Shown here piece after piece: positions 52,718 through 62,605 of a stretch of DNA of 64,000 bases. The notes beneath the pieces were generated by a model that saw only the letters and a program-made list of their open reading frames with translations, was not told the origin of the DNA and ran no database searches. The position numbers were made by a program, and so were the translations under genes. How positions within the stretch are numbered: the first letter of the stretch is position 1; each line of letters starts with the position of its first letter. This stretch comes from Fodinibius sp051746985. GTDB taxonomy: Bacteria; Bacteroidota; Rhodothermia; Balneolales; Balneolaceae. The stretch spans positions 1 to 64,000 of the forward strand of contig JBNJFP010000015.1 in NCBI GenBank assembly GCA_051746985.1. The letters run 5' to 3'.

Positions 52718-53266
52718 TTATGGAGCACCAATAGCAATACCTTCCGTCATCGGTTGCAGTGCCTGTTTAAATAGTCGATTATGCTCTAAAATAATAGCAT
52801 CAACCGATCCAAAAAATTGCAAACTCTTTGAGATCCCTTCCCCAAAACCGATGGGAGCCTTACTATCTAATACCACAGAAACCACCGCTTTGGCAACCGA
52901 CTGCATTGGGATACCAGCCATTGCATTACCCGTTTTAAATTGACTCCATTCGATCAGTAACAGCTGATAAAGATGGACGGACGCAGTTGATTCCCCAAAA
53001 GGAAATTCAAAATTCGCATTGTTATTTTTAACTATGCGAGAAGCTTCCCTGATAATCTTTTCTAATTGATCCGTCGATTTTCGAAGATCATCCAGCTCTT
53101 GCTGCACAGTAACGCCATCGGCTGACCTTATCATCGAATTCAACCAATTGGCAAAAGCCTGTGAGGAATGGTTAGCCTGGGTTTGCTGTACCATATACAG
53201 GCTAAATCCAAAGCAAATCGCAGCTATTGCAATTAGACGGATTATATTTGTGCGGAGTCGATTCAT
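52718..53266 (-). CDS. Hypothetical exported protein, 182 residues
   Basis: I do not recognise this protein. An N-terminal hydrophobic segment (about 8-24) suggests a signal peptide or membrane anchor; the rest is helical and amphipathic with a coiled-coil-like stretch (about 55-85). A perfect 11-bp inverted repeat sits just upstream of the start (53269-53319). It lies between the secD and uvrA genes on the same strand, but gaps are large enough for separate transcription. Confidence 0.6.
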   Translation of the reverse strand: MNRLRTNIIRLIAIAAICFGFSLYMVQQTQANHSSQAFANWLNSMIRSADGVTVQQELDDLRKSTDQLEKIIREASRIVKNNNANFEFPFGESTASVHLYQLLLIEWSQFKTGNAMAGIPMQSVAKAVVSVVLDSKAPIGFGEGISKSLQFFGSVDAIILEHNRLFKQALQPMTEGIAIGAP

Positions 53267-53268
53267 CA

Positions 53269-53319
53269 GTGGCAGAAAATAGGCAGAAAGTAAGAACGGG
53301 ACAAATGGTTTTCTGCCAC
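53269..53319. promoter_or_regulatory. 11-bp perfect inverted repeat before the hypothetical gene
   Basis: GTGGCAGAAAA (53269-53279) and TTTTCTGCCAC (53309-53319) are exact inverted repeats, 29 bases apart, ending three bases from the start codon of the exported hypothetical protein. A third partial copy, GGCAGAAAG, lies between them. No T tract follows, so a leader hairpin or operator is more likely than a terminator. Confidence 0.4.
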
Positions 53320-53375
53320 AATATTCTATGTAATACTACACGATATTGGTTAACAGCTACCGGCTCATCAACACC

Positions 53376-53618
53376 TTACTCTTCCAACCCTGGCTGACCT
53401 TTTCTGATAAACATATCATCTATCCACCCATAAAAAATAGCCAGCATCAATGCGGTAAACGTCCCAAATAAAATATCGCCCGACAATGGCACATCGGGAA
53501 ACAGTACCACATTAAATAGAACGACCAATATTACTGTTAAGAATGCAAACACTGCAATACATCTACCAAAAAGGGCCATAGCAAACTTAATTATGTTAAG
53601 GTATTTTTTCTGCGGCAA
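53376..53618 (-). CDS. Small membrane protein, 80 residues
   Basis: 80 residues with two hydrophobic helices (about 15-36 and 47-65) and a charged C-terminus. The family is not recognised. It follows uvrA on the same strand after 39 bases, so it may be its last cistron. No function can be given. Confidence 0.6.
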   Translation of the reverse strand: MPQKKYLNIIKFAMALFGRCIAVFAFLTVILVVLFNVVLFPDVPLSGDILFGTFTALMLAIFYGWIDDMFIRKGQPGLEE

Positions 53619-53657
53619 TATAATAGGCCAATCGATGGCACATTGGCAAGTACATTT

Positions 53658-56513
53658 TTAAGATGTGGCTACAGCTTGTTTTTCTCTGTGAAACTCCTCC
53701 TTTAGAAACTGCCCTGTGTAGCTATGTTCAACCTGTGCGACTTCTTCGGGTGTTCCTTTGGCAATTATTTGCCCGCCTTCTGCTCCACCTTCGGGTCCCA
53801 AATCAATAATCCAATCGGCGGCTTTAATTAAATCAAGATTATGCTCAATAACGATTACCGTATTCCCCTTGTCAACGAGTTGCTGCACTACATCAACCAG
53901 CATACGCACATCCTGAAAATGCAGGCCTGTTGTTGGCTCATCTAAAATATAGAGGGTATCGCCGGTGCCCACTTTGGCAAGTTCGCGCGCTAACTTTATA
54001 CGCTGGGCTTCTCCCCCAGAAAGAGTTGTGCTTGGCTGGCCGAGACGTAAGTAACCAAGTCCAACATCCACAAGGGTTCCCAAAATACGATTAATTGCAG
54101 GTACAGAATCAAAAAAGTTATGTGCTTCACTGACCGACATATTCAGCACATCAGAAATATTTTTGCCCTTATAATAGATTTCAAGCGTCTCCCGGTTATA
54201 GCGCTTGCCGTTACAAGTTTCGCAATCCACATACACATCCGGCAAAAAGTTCATCTCAATTTTTCTAACGCCATCACCATTACAGGCTTCACAACGACCG
54301 CCCTTCACGTTGAAAGAAAAACGCCCCTGATCATAACCCCGGATTTTCGACTCCGGCAGTTCGGCAAACAACTTTCTGATATGATCAAAAACCTTGGTAT
54401 AAGTGCCAGGATTTGAGCGCGGTGTACGCCCAATAGGACTTTGATCTACTGAAATAATTTTATCCAGATGGTCAATACCCTGAACCTCATCAAACGGCAG
54501 AGGCACCGACTTGGAATTGTAAAACTCTGTTGAAAGAATGGGTTCCAGCGTTTGGTTAATCAACGAGCTTTTTCCACTACCGCTGACTCCGGTAACACAA
54601 ATAAATTTACCAAGAGGAATATCTACATCTACATGCTTAAGGTTATGGCCCCGCGCGCCCTTCAGCTGCACCGACTTCCCATTTCCTTCGCGGCGCTCCT
54701 CGGGATAAGGTACGGTTTCCTCATCTTTCAAAAACTTGGCCGTCATCGAATCAGGATCAAGATCCTCGGGTATGCCCTCGGTAACAATTTCGCCCCCGTG
54801 CTCACCGGCTCCCGGCCCCATATCGATTACATAATCAGCCGACTCGATGGTTTCTCGGTCGTGCTCAACCACAATAACGCTGTTGCCCAAATCGCGAAGG
54901 GTCTCTAAAGAATTAATCAGCTTAATATTATCTCGCTGATGCAAACCAATGCTGGGCTCATCCAAAATATAGAGCACGCCCACCAGCTGGGTACCAATTT
55001 GAGTAGCCAACCGGATGCGCTGGGCCTCACCGCCGCTCAGTGTTTGAGCTTCCCGATCCAGCGTCAGGTAATTAAGACCCACATTAAGCAGAAAGTCCAC
55101 GCGGTCACGTACCTCTTTAAGCACTTGCGACCCAATTTTTTGCTGGCGTTCGGTAAGTTCAAGATTATTGATGGTATCGCGTAGCGATTTGATATCCATA
55201 TTTACAAGGTTATCAATAGTATAACCATCAATGCGATACGAAAGAGCCTCCTTATTAAGTCGCCCACCGCTGCATTCGGGGCAATCAATCCGGCTCATAA
55301 AAGCCTTTGCTTTGTCGCGCTGCTTGTTCGACTTGCTCTCCTCAAACTTCTCACGAATCATACCTCGCAAGCCTTTAAAGGAATGTTTGTAGGTGACATT
55401 ATCATCCCGAAAATCATAACTCACATCGTACTTTGTATTGCCCCCACCTTCAAAAAGAAGATCCAGCTGCTCGTCGCTAAACTTTTTCATGGGCGTTTCG
55501 AAGTCAAGTCCCAGCGAATCAAGCACTGCTCTTAACTGTTTAAAGGCAAAAATATCACGCGGTTCACCAAGGTAACGAATAGCACCTTCTTCGATCGTTT
55601 GTTCCTTATTGGGGATTACCAAATTGCGATCCACCCCGTAGATGTAACCCAAACCATCGCAGTGCTGACAAGCACCATAGGGCGAATTAAACGAAAACAT
55701 GTTGGGGGCAGGATCTTCGTACGCCAACCCGCTTTCGGGATCAAAGAGGTTCTGCGAAAATAGGTGATCTTTAAATTTTTGCTCGGTATCCTCCTTTTGA
55801 GGAATGGCCAAAATTACATTTCCTTCGGCCATCTCCAGCGCCAGGCGCACGCTTTCGGCAATCCGTTTTTCGCTTTTTTCATTAATCACAAACCGATCGA
55901 CTACCACTTCAATATCGTGCTTCTTGTAGCGATCCACCTTCATATCTTCTTTCAGATCCATGAACTCTCCATCCACGCGTACCTGTACAAAGCCCTGCTT
56001 CATCGTCTGCTCGAACAGCTCGCGGTAATGTCCTTTTCGTCCCCTCACGACCGGTGCCAGGCAATATGCTTTCGTACCTTCAGGCATATCCATAATAGTA
56101 GCCACCACCTGATCGGCCGTCTGCTTCTCCATTTTATTGCCAGATTTCCACGAATACGGAACCCCGATGCGAGCATAAAGTAATCTAAGAAAATCGTAAA
56201 TCTCAGTTACCGTACCAACCGTAGAACGCGGATTGCGATTGGTCGTTTTCTGGTCGATCGAGATGACCGGCGACAAACCATCGATAAAATCGACCTCGGG
56301 TCGTTCCATCATCCCCAAAAACTGGCGGGCATAAGCAGAAAGTGATTCTAAAAACCGACGCTGACCTTCAGCATAAATCGTATCAAAGGCCAGCGATGAT
56401 TTTCCAGATCCGGAAATACCGGTAACAACGACCAGTTTCTCGCGGGGAATATTTACGTCTAAATTCCGAAGATTGTGTTCACGCGCGCCGCGGATTACTA
56501 TATTTTCTCGCAA
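53658..56513 (-). CDS. uvrA: Excinuclease ABC subunit A
   Basis: 951 residues. Damage-recognition ATPase of nucleotide excision repair. The two ATPase modules have Walker A GISGSGKSSLAFDT and GVSGSGKSSLINQT, signatures LSGGEAQRIRLA and LSGGEAQRIKLA, and two zinc modules (CPECSGGRL and CEACNGDGVRKIEM with CETCNGKRY). It is full length, and a divergent membrane protein gene begins upstream. Confidence 0.97.
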   Translation of the reverse strand: MRENIVIRGAREHNLRNLDVNIPREKLVVVTGISGSGKSSLAFDTIYAEGQRRFLESLSAYARQFLGMMERPEVDFIDGLSPVISIDQKTTNRNPRSTVGTVTEIYDFLRLLYARIGVPYSWKSGNKMEKQTADQVVATIMDMPEGTKAYCLAPVVRGRKGHYRELFEQTMKQGFVQVRVDGEFMDLKEDMKVDRYKKHDIEVVVDRFVINEKSEKRIAESVRLALEMAEGNVILAIPQKEDTEQKFKDHLFSQNLFDPESGLAYEDPAPNMFSFNSPYGACQHCDGLGYIYGVDRNLVIPNKEQTIEEGAIRYLGEPRDIFAFKQLRAVLDSLGLDFETPMKKFSDEQLDLLFEGGGNTKYDVSYDFRDDNVTYKHSFKGLRGMIREKFEESKSNKQRDKAKAFMSRIDCPECSGGRLNKEALSYRIDGYTIDNLVNMDIKSLRDTINNLELTERQQKIGSQVLKEVRDRVDFLLNVGLNYLTLDREAQTLSGGEAQRIRLATQIGTQLVGVLYILDEPSIGLHQRDNIKLINSLETLRDLGNSVIVVEHDRETIESADYVIDMGPGAGEHGGEIVTEGIPEDLDPDSMTAKFLKDEETVPYPEERREGNGKSVQLKGARGHNLKHVDVDIPLGKFICVTGVSGSGKSSLINQTLEPILSTEFYNSKSVPLPFDEVQGIDHLDKIISVDQSPIGRTPRSNPGTYTKVFDHIRKLFAELPESKIRGYDQGRFSFNVKGGRCEACNGDGVRKIEMNFLPDVYVDCETCNGKRYNRETLEIYYKGKNISDVLNMSVSEAHNFFDSVPAINRILGTLVDVGLGYLRLGQPSTTLSGGEAQRIKLARELAKVGTGDTLYILDEPTTGLHFQDVRMLVDVVQQLVDKGNTVIVIEHNLDLIKAADWIIDLGPEGGAEGGQIIAKGTPEEVAQVEHSYTGQFLKEEFHREKQAVATS

Positions 56514-56654
56514 GGGTAATGCAGATTTTGGAGTTCAATAAAACTTTTAAAGATAAGGATAAATCGTATCTTTTGAAGCTATAATTACAGACTGATTTTT
56601 ATATCGCAACTCGGATTTCACAACGGTAAATATACAGCTTTCATTCAAAGCAAT

Positions 56655-57308
56655 ATGTCGAACAGCAGTATCGATTTAGCAGCTCTCTTCAAGTACAGTG
56701 CCCTCCAATACAAAAAGTATGCATCCTTTGTGATCGGGGCCGTGTTAACCTTCATCGTTCTTGGCGCCGTACCGCAGGCCTATTTTATGATGAGGGCCCC
56801 CGAAACGCCCACCTTCAACTCGCAGATGGTTTCAATTCTGCTTACAGCAGTGCAACTATTTTTAAGTCTCGGCTTTATAAAATTGATGCTGCTGCTCGTG
56901 CAGGATGAATATGTGACCGTGTCTGATATGTTCAACAATTTTAGAACCTTTTTCAGCTATTTTATCGCAAGTTTCCTATACGGAATTGCCGTTTCTATAG
57001 GACTACTTTTACTTGTATTGCCGGGTATCTTCATTGCTATTCGCTTCCAATTCTACCCCTACTTTATACTCGAAAATGGAGATCCCTCGTTCATTGCCCT
57101 GCAAAAAAGCTTTAATTTGTCACAAGACCTTACGCTTGAACTCTTACTATTCGGAGTTGCAGTGGTAACATTAAATATCATTGGCGCGTTGCTTTTGGGC
57201 GTTGGTATTATCTTTACCTATCCGCTTACAACGATGGCAACCGCCGTCATCTACAGAAGCTTAATAGAAGAATCAGATACGATTCCCGCTCACTCCTATC
57301 AGCCCTGA
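56655..57308 (+). CDS. Multi-pass membrane protein of unknown function
   Basis: 217 residues with about five transmembrane helices. The hydrophobic layout with LVLPGIFIAIRFQFYPYFIL near the middle resembles a group of membrane proteins annotated as DUF975- or GDPD-membrane-domain-like. No catalytic motif is evident. It is divergent from uvrA (141-base gap) and may be transcribed with the WG-repeat gene. Confidence 0.7.
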   Translation: MSNSSIDLAALFKYSALQYKKYASFVIGAVLTFIVLGAVPQAYFMMRAPETPTFNSQMVSILLTAVQLFLSLGFIKLMLLLVQDEYVTVSDMFNNFRTFFSYFIASFLYGIAVSIGLLLLVLPGIFIAIRFQFYPYFILENGDPSFIALQKSFNLSQDLTLELLLFGVAVVTLNIIGALLLGVGIIFTYPLTTMATAVIYRSLIEESDTIPAHSYQP

Positions 57309-57404
57309 TAGCCCAAACTATACCCTTTTAGCAAAAGGAACATCTGTGCTGTAACAGGGTACAAAAAAACTCAACTTACAACTAAAAATCAGCCCTGCAT
57401 TACT

Positions 57405-58454
57405 ATGTCTAAAGTAATTCGGAAAGGTATTTTCATTATCGGAATTACGATTCTTATCACCTCATGTAAAATGAGCGAACCCACAGACTCACCTGAAAAT
57501 TATTTATATCCCTATCTTGAAGATAATGATGTTGGCTTTCTGGATCATACCCTGGACAAAAAAATTGATCCCCAATTCAAGTTCGTCAGTAATGGCTCTT
57601 GGCCCTATCGGTTTTCTGAGGGATTGGCAGCCATCAACTTTTTAGGTACCGTCGGATACATTGACCGCAACGGCGATGTGGTTATCGACCCCCAATTCGA
57701 TTACGCTGAGAACTTCAATGACGGGCTTGCCCTGATCCGAAATAACGATCGCTATGGGTTCATCAATAAAAAAGGCGATTTTGTAATAAAGCCTCATTTT
57801 GCATCAGCCAAATCGTTTAAGGAGAGATTGGCACCCGTCAAAAAAAACAAGCGCAGTCAATGGGGATATATTAATGAGAAAGGTGATTTTGTAATTCCCC
57901 CTCGGTTTGAGGATGCAAAACCTTTTACCAATGGACTTGCCTTGGTGCAAACCCCCGAGCATAATGAATGGGGCTATATCAATCCCGATGGTGATTTTGT
58001 GATCGATGCAACCTATACATCCGCCAAATCCTTTTCCGAGGGATTGGCCCCTGTAGAGCTGGAATACAAACAGTGGGGATATATCAACGAGAATGGGGCC
58101 GTCATCATCAAATCTAAATTTTTGGAGGCAGAATCGTTTTCCGAAAATAAAGCTGCTGTTGCCATGCCCGAGGATGAAGAAAATCTGAATCAAAAAAAAT
58201 ACGGCTATATTAACAGACGCGGCGAATTTATTATCGAACCTACCTATGACGAGGCTTTTGCCTTTTATCAGGGGAGGGCAAGAGTAAAAATAGACGGCAA
58301 GTATGGCTTTATCGACGAACAGGGAAAAATCATAGCCGACCCCATCTATGATAAGGCATGGAATTTCAAAGGAAACTTTGCCTTGGTAAAATTGGGACAA
58401 AAGTATGGCTATATTAACCGTGATGGGGTTTTTGCTTTGGAACCCATCAGCTGA
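57405..58454 (+). CDS. WG-repeat lipoprotein
   Basis: 349 residues. The N-terminal hydrophobic stretch ends with LITSC, a lipobox. The mature protein consists of about seven to eight WG-type repeats, each with a pattern such as WGYINEKGDFVIPPRFEDA and F-x-x-GLA; these repeats occur as beta-rich envelope proteins of unknown function. Repeats are similar but not identical in nucleotide sequence. No enzyme domain is seen. Confidence 0.88.
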   Translation: MSKVIRKGIFIIGITILITSCKMSEPTDSPENYLYPYLEDNDVGFLDHTLDKKIDPQFKFVSNGSWPYRFSEGLAAINFLGTVGYIDRNGDVVIDPQFDYAENFNDGLALIRNNDRYGFINKKGDFVIKPHFASAKSFKERLAPVKKNKRSQWGYINEKGDFVIPPRFEDAKPFTNGLALVQTPEHNEWGYINPDGDFVIDATYTSAKSFSEGLAPVELEYKQWGYINENGAVIIKSKFLEAESFSENKAAVAMPEDEENLNQKKYGYINRRGEFIIEPTYDEAFAFYQGRARVKIDGKYGFIDEQGKIIADPIYDKAWNFKGNFALVKLGQKYGYINRDGVFALEPIS

Positions 58455-58577
58455 AAAATAAGTTACTTGCCCTGTAGCAGCTTTAACACTTCACAACGTA
58501 TCCGCATTGCTCCTAAGCGTTAATTTCGGTAATCTTAGGGGTTTATTGGAAGGACGAAGCAAATCATTTATAAATCA

Positions 58578-59963
58578 ATGTACTCAAAACAATCCGTGGC
58601 ATCCCAAGTAACAAATCCCAAAGACTGGTCTCCGCAATCCTGGAAAGAATATCCCATTAAGCAGCTGCCGACCTATCCTGATCAGGCCGAACTGGAAGAG
58701 GTCTATGATCAACTGCGAAATAATCCCCCATTGATAACTTCATGGGAGGTTAAAGCCCTGAAGAAAAAGCTGGCCGACGTAAGTGCGGGCAAAGGCTTTT
58801 TGCTACAGGGCGGTGATTGCGCCGAAAGTTTTGCGGATTGTAAATCACCCAAGATTGTAAATTTGCTTAAAGTTCTTTTGCAGATGAGCTTTATCCTGAT
58901 TCACGAGATGGAAACCTCGGTTGTTCGGGTGGGTCGTATTGCCGGTCAGTACGCAAAGCCGCGCTCACGGGATTACGAAATTGTTGACGGTGAAAAAATT
59001 CACAATTATCGTGGAGATCTTATCAACAGCATCAATCCCACCAAAGAAGATCGCACCCCCGACCCCAAACGACTGCTCGAAGGGTATAACAAGGCCGCGC
59101 TGACGTTGAATTTCTTGCGAGCACTTTCAGATGAGGGCTTTGCCGACCTGCATCACCCCGAATACTGGGAGCTCGATTTCATGAAAGAAAATGAGTATTA
59201 CAAGGATTATGAGGCGATGGTCAACTCCATACAGAAGGCGGTTAATTTTATGGAGACTATTACGCCTAACGAGTTTAATACCCTTCAAAAAATCAATATT
59301 TATACCTCTCATGAGGGGTTGAATCTGCACTATGATTCCGCCCAAACCCAGCGCGTTCCCCGTCGTGAAGGCTGGTATAATTTGAGTGCGCATATGGTGT
59401 GGCTGGGGAACCGAACTCGTGATTTGGATGGTGCCCACGTGGAATATCTGCGTGGCATTCGTAATCCTATTGGTATTAAGATTGGTCCCAATTATGATCT
59501 GGATCACACCCTGAAATTAATTGAGCGACTGAACCCCATCCATGAGCAGGGAAAAATTGTACTTATTACCCGCTTTGGACAAGATGAAGTTGAAGGCGGG
59601 CTGCCCAATCTCATTAAAAATATAAAACACGAAGGCATGCCCGTGGTCTGGAGCTGCGATCCCATGCACGGCAACACCTTCAAAACGGACGAGGATGTCA
59701 AAACCCGTAATTTCGATGCGATTATTTCGGAAATCAGAAAAACCTTTGCTATCCACCGTGAGCTTGGCAGCTACTTGGGTGGCGTTCATCTTGAACTTAC
59801 CGGCGACAATGTAACCGAATGTGTGGGTGGTGCCAATGGGCTGCACGAGGGACAGCTTCACAAAAATTATGAAACCTATTGCGATCCACGGCTCAATTAT
59901 CAACAGAGTTTAGAGCTGGCTTTCCTCATCGCCAAAGAATGGAATCAAAGTTATGGCAGGTAG
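58578..59963 (+). CDS. aroG: 3-deoxy-7-phosphoheptulonate synthase, class II
   Basis: 461 residues. First enzyme of aromatic amino acid synthesis, the plant-like class II type: FLLQGGDCAESF, RVGRIAGQYAKPRS, HMVWLGNRTRDLDGAHVEYL and VWSCDPMHGNTF carry the metal and substrate residues. There is no separate regulatory domain. It is transcribed singly, with no other shikimate genes nearby; the gene symbol is a guess among aroF, aroG and aroH. Confidence 0.95.
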   Translation: MYSKQSVASQVTNPKDWSPQSWKEYPIKQLPTYPDQAELEEVYDQLRNNPPLITSWEVKALKKKLADVSAGKGFLLQGGDCAESFADCKSPKIVNLLKVLLQMSFILIHEMETSVVRVGRIAGQYAKPRSRDYEIVDGEKIHNYRGDLINSINPTKEDRTPDPKRLLEGYNKAALTLNFLRALSDEGFADLHHPEYWELDFMKENEYYKDYEAMVNSIQKAVNFMETITPNEFNTLQKINIYTSHEGLNLHYDSAQTQRVPRREGWYNLSAHMVWLGNRTRDLDGAHVEYLRGIRNPIGIKIGPNYDLDHTLKLIERLNPIHEQGKIVLITRFGQDEVEGGLPNLIKNIKHEGMPVVWSCDPMHGNTFKTDEDVKTRNFDAIISEIRKTFAIHRELGSYLGGVHLELTGDNVTECVGGANGLHEGQLHKNYETYCDPRLNYQQSLELAFLIAKEWNQSYGR

Positions 59964-60092
59964 CAAATAATAGGGGGCAGTTTTCCAACCTCCAATATCT
60001 TAGTCAAAGATTATTATAACAGATCTGAGGTTCACAGCTTCCAGTTTGCTGCTTTCCTGATTACTATTTTACTGTTCATAACTGTGCACTGA

Positions 60093-60224
60093 TCAATGTA
60101 AGCTGTACACTGCCTTATCCTGCCACAAATACAGCGGTGCTGACGCTTTGGCGATAGCATCGCTGACATTTTTTTCACCGCTCATTTCCCATTCTGAAAA
60201 AAACGCATAGGTACTGTGGCTCAA
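60093..60224 (-). other. Possible gene remnant, 43 codons, in a 369-bp gap
   Basis: The gap 59964-60332 contains a minus-strand frame that looks protein-like, with segments such as STYAFFSEWEMSGEKNVSDA and LYLWQDKAVYSLH. It has no convincing start: a TTG opens the segment and a stop lies 15 bases before it. It may be the tail of a broken gene or a very small protein. I recognise no family. The rest of the gap shows no gene. Confidence 0.22.
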
Positions 60225-60332
60225 TGTCAGGTCTGCTTGTTATAGGTCGGGTTGGCACAGCCATTGCATCTTTAAAAGTGAGTTTGATTCAACCATTATT
60301 TCAAATATAAATTCACTTAAGAGGTGTCTATT

Positions 60333-60761
60333 ATGACGTTAATGAGATATACACGACCCAACAGGAATGTAACATCTAAGAATTTTTCCGACATCATGGA
60401 TGAATTCTTCAACGATGTAGTAAACGATCGGCACGATAATTTTGTGCCCAGCATTGATATATCCGAAACAGAAGATCAGTTTATGATTACTGCTGAACTT
60501 CCAGGTATGAGCAAAGAGGATATCGACATCAGCCTGGAAAATGGCCGCCTTGCTATTAGCGGCGAACGCAGTTTCGAGAATGAAGAAAAGGGCAAAAAAT
60601 TTCATCGCGTTGAAACAAAGTATGGCTCTTTTGAACGCTCTTTCCAACTGCCCGACAATGTTGATGCAGAAAGTATTTCAGCCACCTATGACAATGGCCT
60701 GCTTAACATCAGTATTGACAAAAGCGAAGACAAAGTGTCCAAAAAAATAGAAATTAGCTAA
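60333..60761 (+). CDS. Hsp20/alpha-crystallin small heat-shock protein
   Basis: 142 residues from the ATG at 60333, chosen because AAGAGG lies about eight bases before it; a GTG nine bases upstream is in frame. The alpha-crystallin domain (about 38-130) has PSIDISETEDQFMITAELPG and the C-terminal DNGLLNISI. It holds unfolded proteins under stress. No CIRCE element was found upstream. A protease and a DnaJ-like gene follow in a proteostasis group. Confidence 0.93.
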   Translation: MTLMRYTRPNRNVTSKNFSDIMDEFFNDVVNDRHDNFVPSIDISETEDQFMITAELPGMSKEDIDISLENGRLAISGERSFENEEKGKKFHRVETKYGSFERSFQLPDNVDAESISATYDNGLLNISIDKSEDKVSKKIEIS

Positions 60762-60788
60762 CCCAGCTAATAATTGATTCCCAACACT

Positions 60789-60818
60789 GCGGGGGCTGCG
60801 TTGATCTGTGGCTCCCGC
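60789..60818 (+). terminator. Terminator after the Hsp20 gene
   Basis: GCGGGGGC (60789-60796) pairs with GCTCCCGC (60811-60818), with one G-U pair, and is followed by TTACTATTTTTC. It separates the Hsp20 gene from the Do-family protease. Confidence 0.7.
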
Positions 60819-60858
60819 TTACTATTTTTCTGCAGTTGAGAACACAATAATTTTACAT

Positions 60859-60886
60859 TCTGACCTGTTTATTGAACGGTCAGAAA
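60859..60886. promoter_or_regulatory. 8-bp inverted repeat upstream of the Do-family protease
   Basis: TTCTGACC (60859-60866) and GGTCAGAA (60879-60886) are exact inverted repeats 12 bases apart, 34 bases before the protease start. The position suits an operator or a leader hairpin. No regulator can be named. Confidence 0.4.
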
Positions 60887-60920
60887 TTAAAATTAATATT
60901 GATTCCAAACGGAGTGTATT

Positions 60921-62423
60921 ATGGAAAAGATTCGTTCATCTAACGTATTATGGGCTTTTGTGACTGTGTTGATCGTTGGTTTTTATACCGTTGATTTACC
61001 TACTGACAATGCCTCGGTACTTTCTCTCACGGAAGGCGCCACCAATGAAAAAACAGAGCAATCAGAAGAACCTCCTTCAAAAACTATTACAGAGCTCAAC
61101 GACGCGATCGTATCTATTGCTGATGAATCCAAAAAGGCCGTTGTTACTGTTAATGTGACACAAAAGGTAGAGGCACGACCCAACCCCTTTAGCCAATTTT
61201 TTGGTGATCCGCGTCAGCAAGAGCCGGAAGAATTTGAGCGTCAAGGCCACGGATCGGGCGTAATCGTTTCGGATGATGGATACGTGCTTACCAATAATCA
61301 CGTGGTAGAAAATGCCAATAAAATTGAGGTGACCCTTTTCAATGACAAACAATATGATGCAGAAATAGTTGGTAATGATCCGCTTACCGATATTGCCGTC
61401 TTGAAAATTGACGAATCTGATCTCAATGTTATTAAACTCGGAAACAGTGAAAAACTTCGCGTCGGCGAAATGGTGCTTGCTATCGGCAGTCCGTTAGAAG
61501 CCAACCTCGCACACTCGGTTTCGATGGGCATTATATCTGCGAAAGAACGCAACATCGGTATTTTGGAACAGCGAAATGCTGGCTACGAAAACTTTATTCA
61601 AACCGATGCCGCCATTAATCCCGGAAACTCGGGCGGAGCTCTTGTCAACATGGATGGGGAACTCGTAGGCGTTAACTCTGCCATTGCATCACGTTCGGGC
61701 GGCAGCGATGGCGTTGGCTTTGCCGTGCCGGTTGATATAGCCAAACGCGTTATGGAATCAATTATAGAACATGGTCGCGTGGTACGTGGATTTTTAGGTA
61801 TCTCTAATGGCGGACAAGTTGACGGTACCATGGCCCGGGCGCTGGAGCTTGATAAAGCATACGGTGTCATTATTGGTAGTGTTGAGGATGATGGCCCCGC
61901 TGATAAAGCGGGACTTAGAGAAGACGACATTATTCAAAGTGTTGATGGCGAACCGATTAAAAGCTGGAGCGGCTTTAGAACAAAAGTAGCCACCTCTTCG
62001 CCAGGTGAAGAAGTAGAGCTTGGCATTAATCGAGATGGATCAGAAAAAACCGTTACCGTTACCCTCGGTGAATTGCCTACTGACGAGATGTCTGACAACC
62101 GGCAGGAGCAAGAAAGCACCGAAGACATAGAGGAAAGGCTCGGTTTCTCTGTTCAGGATCTTAATCCACAAATTGCAACGGAACTGGAGCTTGAAGAAGG
62201 TCAAAATGGAGCGGTTGTTGCCAAAATTTCAAGACAGAGCGAAGCTTATGAGCAAGGTTTGCGCCGCGGATTTGTAATTACTGAAGTTGACCGAGAGCCC
62301 GTCGAAAATGTCCGAGATTTTAACAATGCTATGCGCAAGCTTGTTGAGGAGGGCAAAGATGTAGTGCTACTTCGTGTTGTCGTGCCCGGTGGATCAAGTC
62401 AGCTCATTGCCTTTGACCTGTAA
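60921..62423 (+). CDS. degP: Do-family periplasmic serine protease (DegP/HtrA)
   Basis: 500 residues. An N-terminal hydrophobic segment directs export, probably as a signal anchor or peptide. The trypsin-like domain has the triad His127 (TNNHVVE), Asp157 (LTDIAVLKI) and Ser237 (NPGNSGGALV). Two PDZ domains follow (about 290-385 and 410-500). Such proteases degrade misfolded envelope proteins. GGAGTGT precedes the ATG as a weak ribosome-binding site. A strong terminator follows. Confidence 0.95.
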   Translation: MEKIRSSNVLWAFVTVLIVGFYTVDLPTDNASVLSLTEGATNEKTEQSEEPPSKTITELNDAIVSIADESKKAVVTVNVTQKVEARPNPFSQFFGDPRQQEPEEFERQGHGSGVIVSDDGYVLTNNHVVENANKIEVTLFNDKQYDAEIVGNDPLTDIAVLKIDESDLNVIKLGNSEKLRVGEMVLAIGSPLEANLAHSVSMGIISAKERNIGILEQRNAGYENFIQTDAAINPGNSGGALVNMDGELVGVNSAIASRSGGSDGVGFAVPVDIAKRVMESIIEHGRVVRGFLGISNGGQVDGTMARALELDKAYGVIIGSVEDDGPADKAGLREDDIIQSVDGEPIKSWSGFRTKVATSSPGEEVELGINRDGSEKTVTVTLGELPTDEMSDNRQEQESTEDIEERLGFSVQDLNPQIATELELEEGQNGAVVAKISRQSEAYEQGLRRGFVITEVDREPVENVRDFNNAMRKLVEEGKDVVLLRVVVPGGSSQLIAFDL

Positions 62424-62446
62424 AAAAATAATGCACAATCCCTACG

Positions 62447-62477
62447 AAAAGCCCTTCGGATACTCCGGAGGGCTTTT
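62447..62477 (+). terminator. Intrinsic terminator after the Do-family protease
   Basis: AAAAGCCCTTCGGA (62447-62460) pairs with TCCGGAGGGCTTTT (62464-62477), with one wobble-type mismatch, and runs into TTTTTA. Confidence 0.9.
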
Positions 62478-62605
62478 TTATTTATGACAAGCTGACGATA
62501 TATCTTCACAATTTTGACAAATCGTTAGCTTTTGGATTGTGGCACCTTATTTGCTCTATTACATATGGAATTCAAAAAAAAGATCTATAATGGCACAATC
62601 TCATT

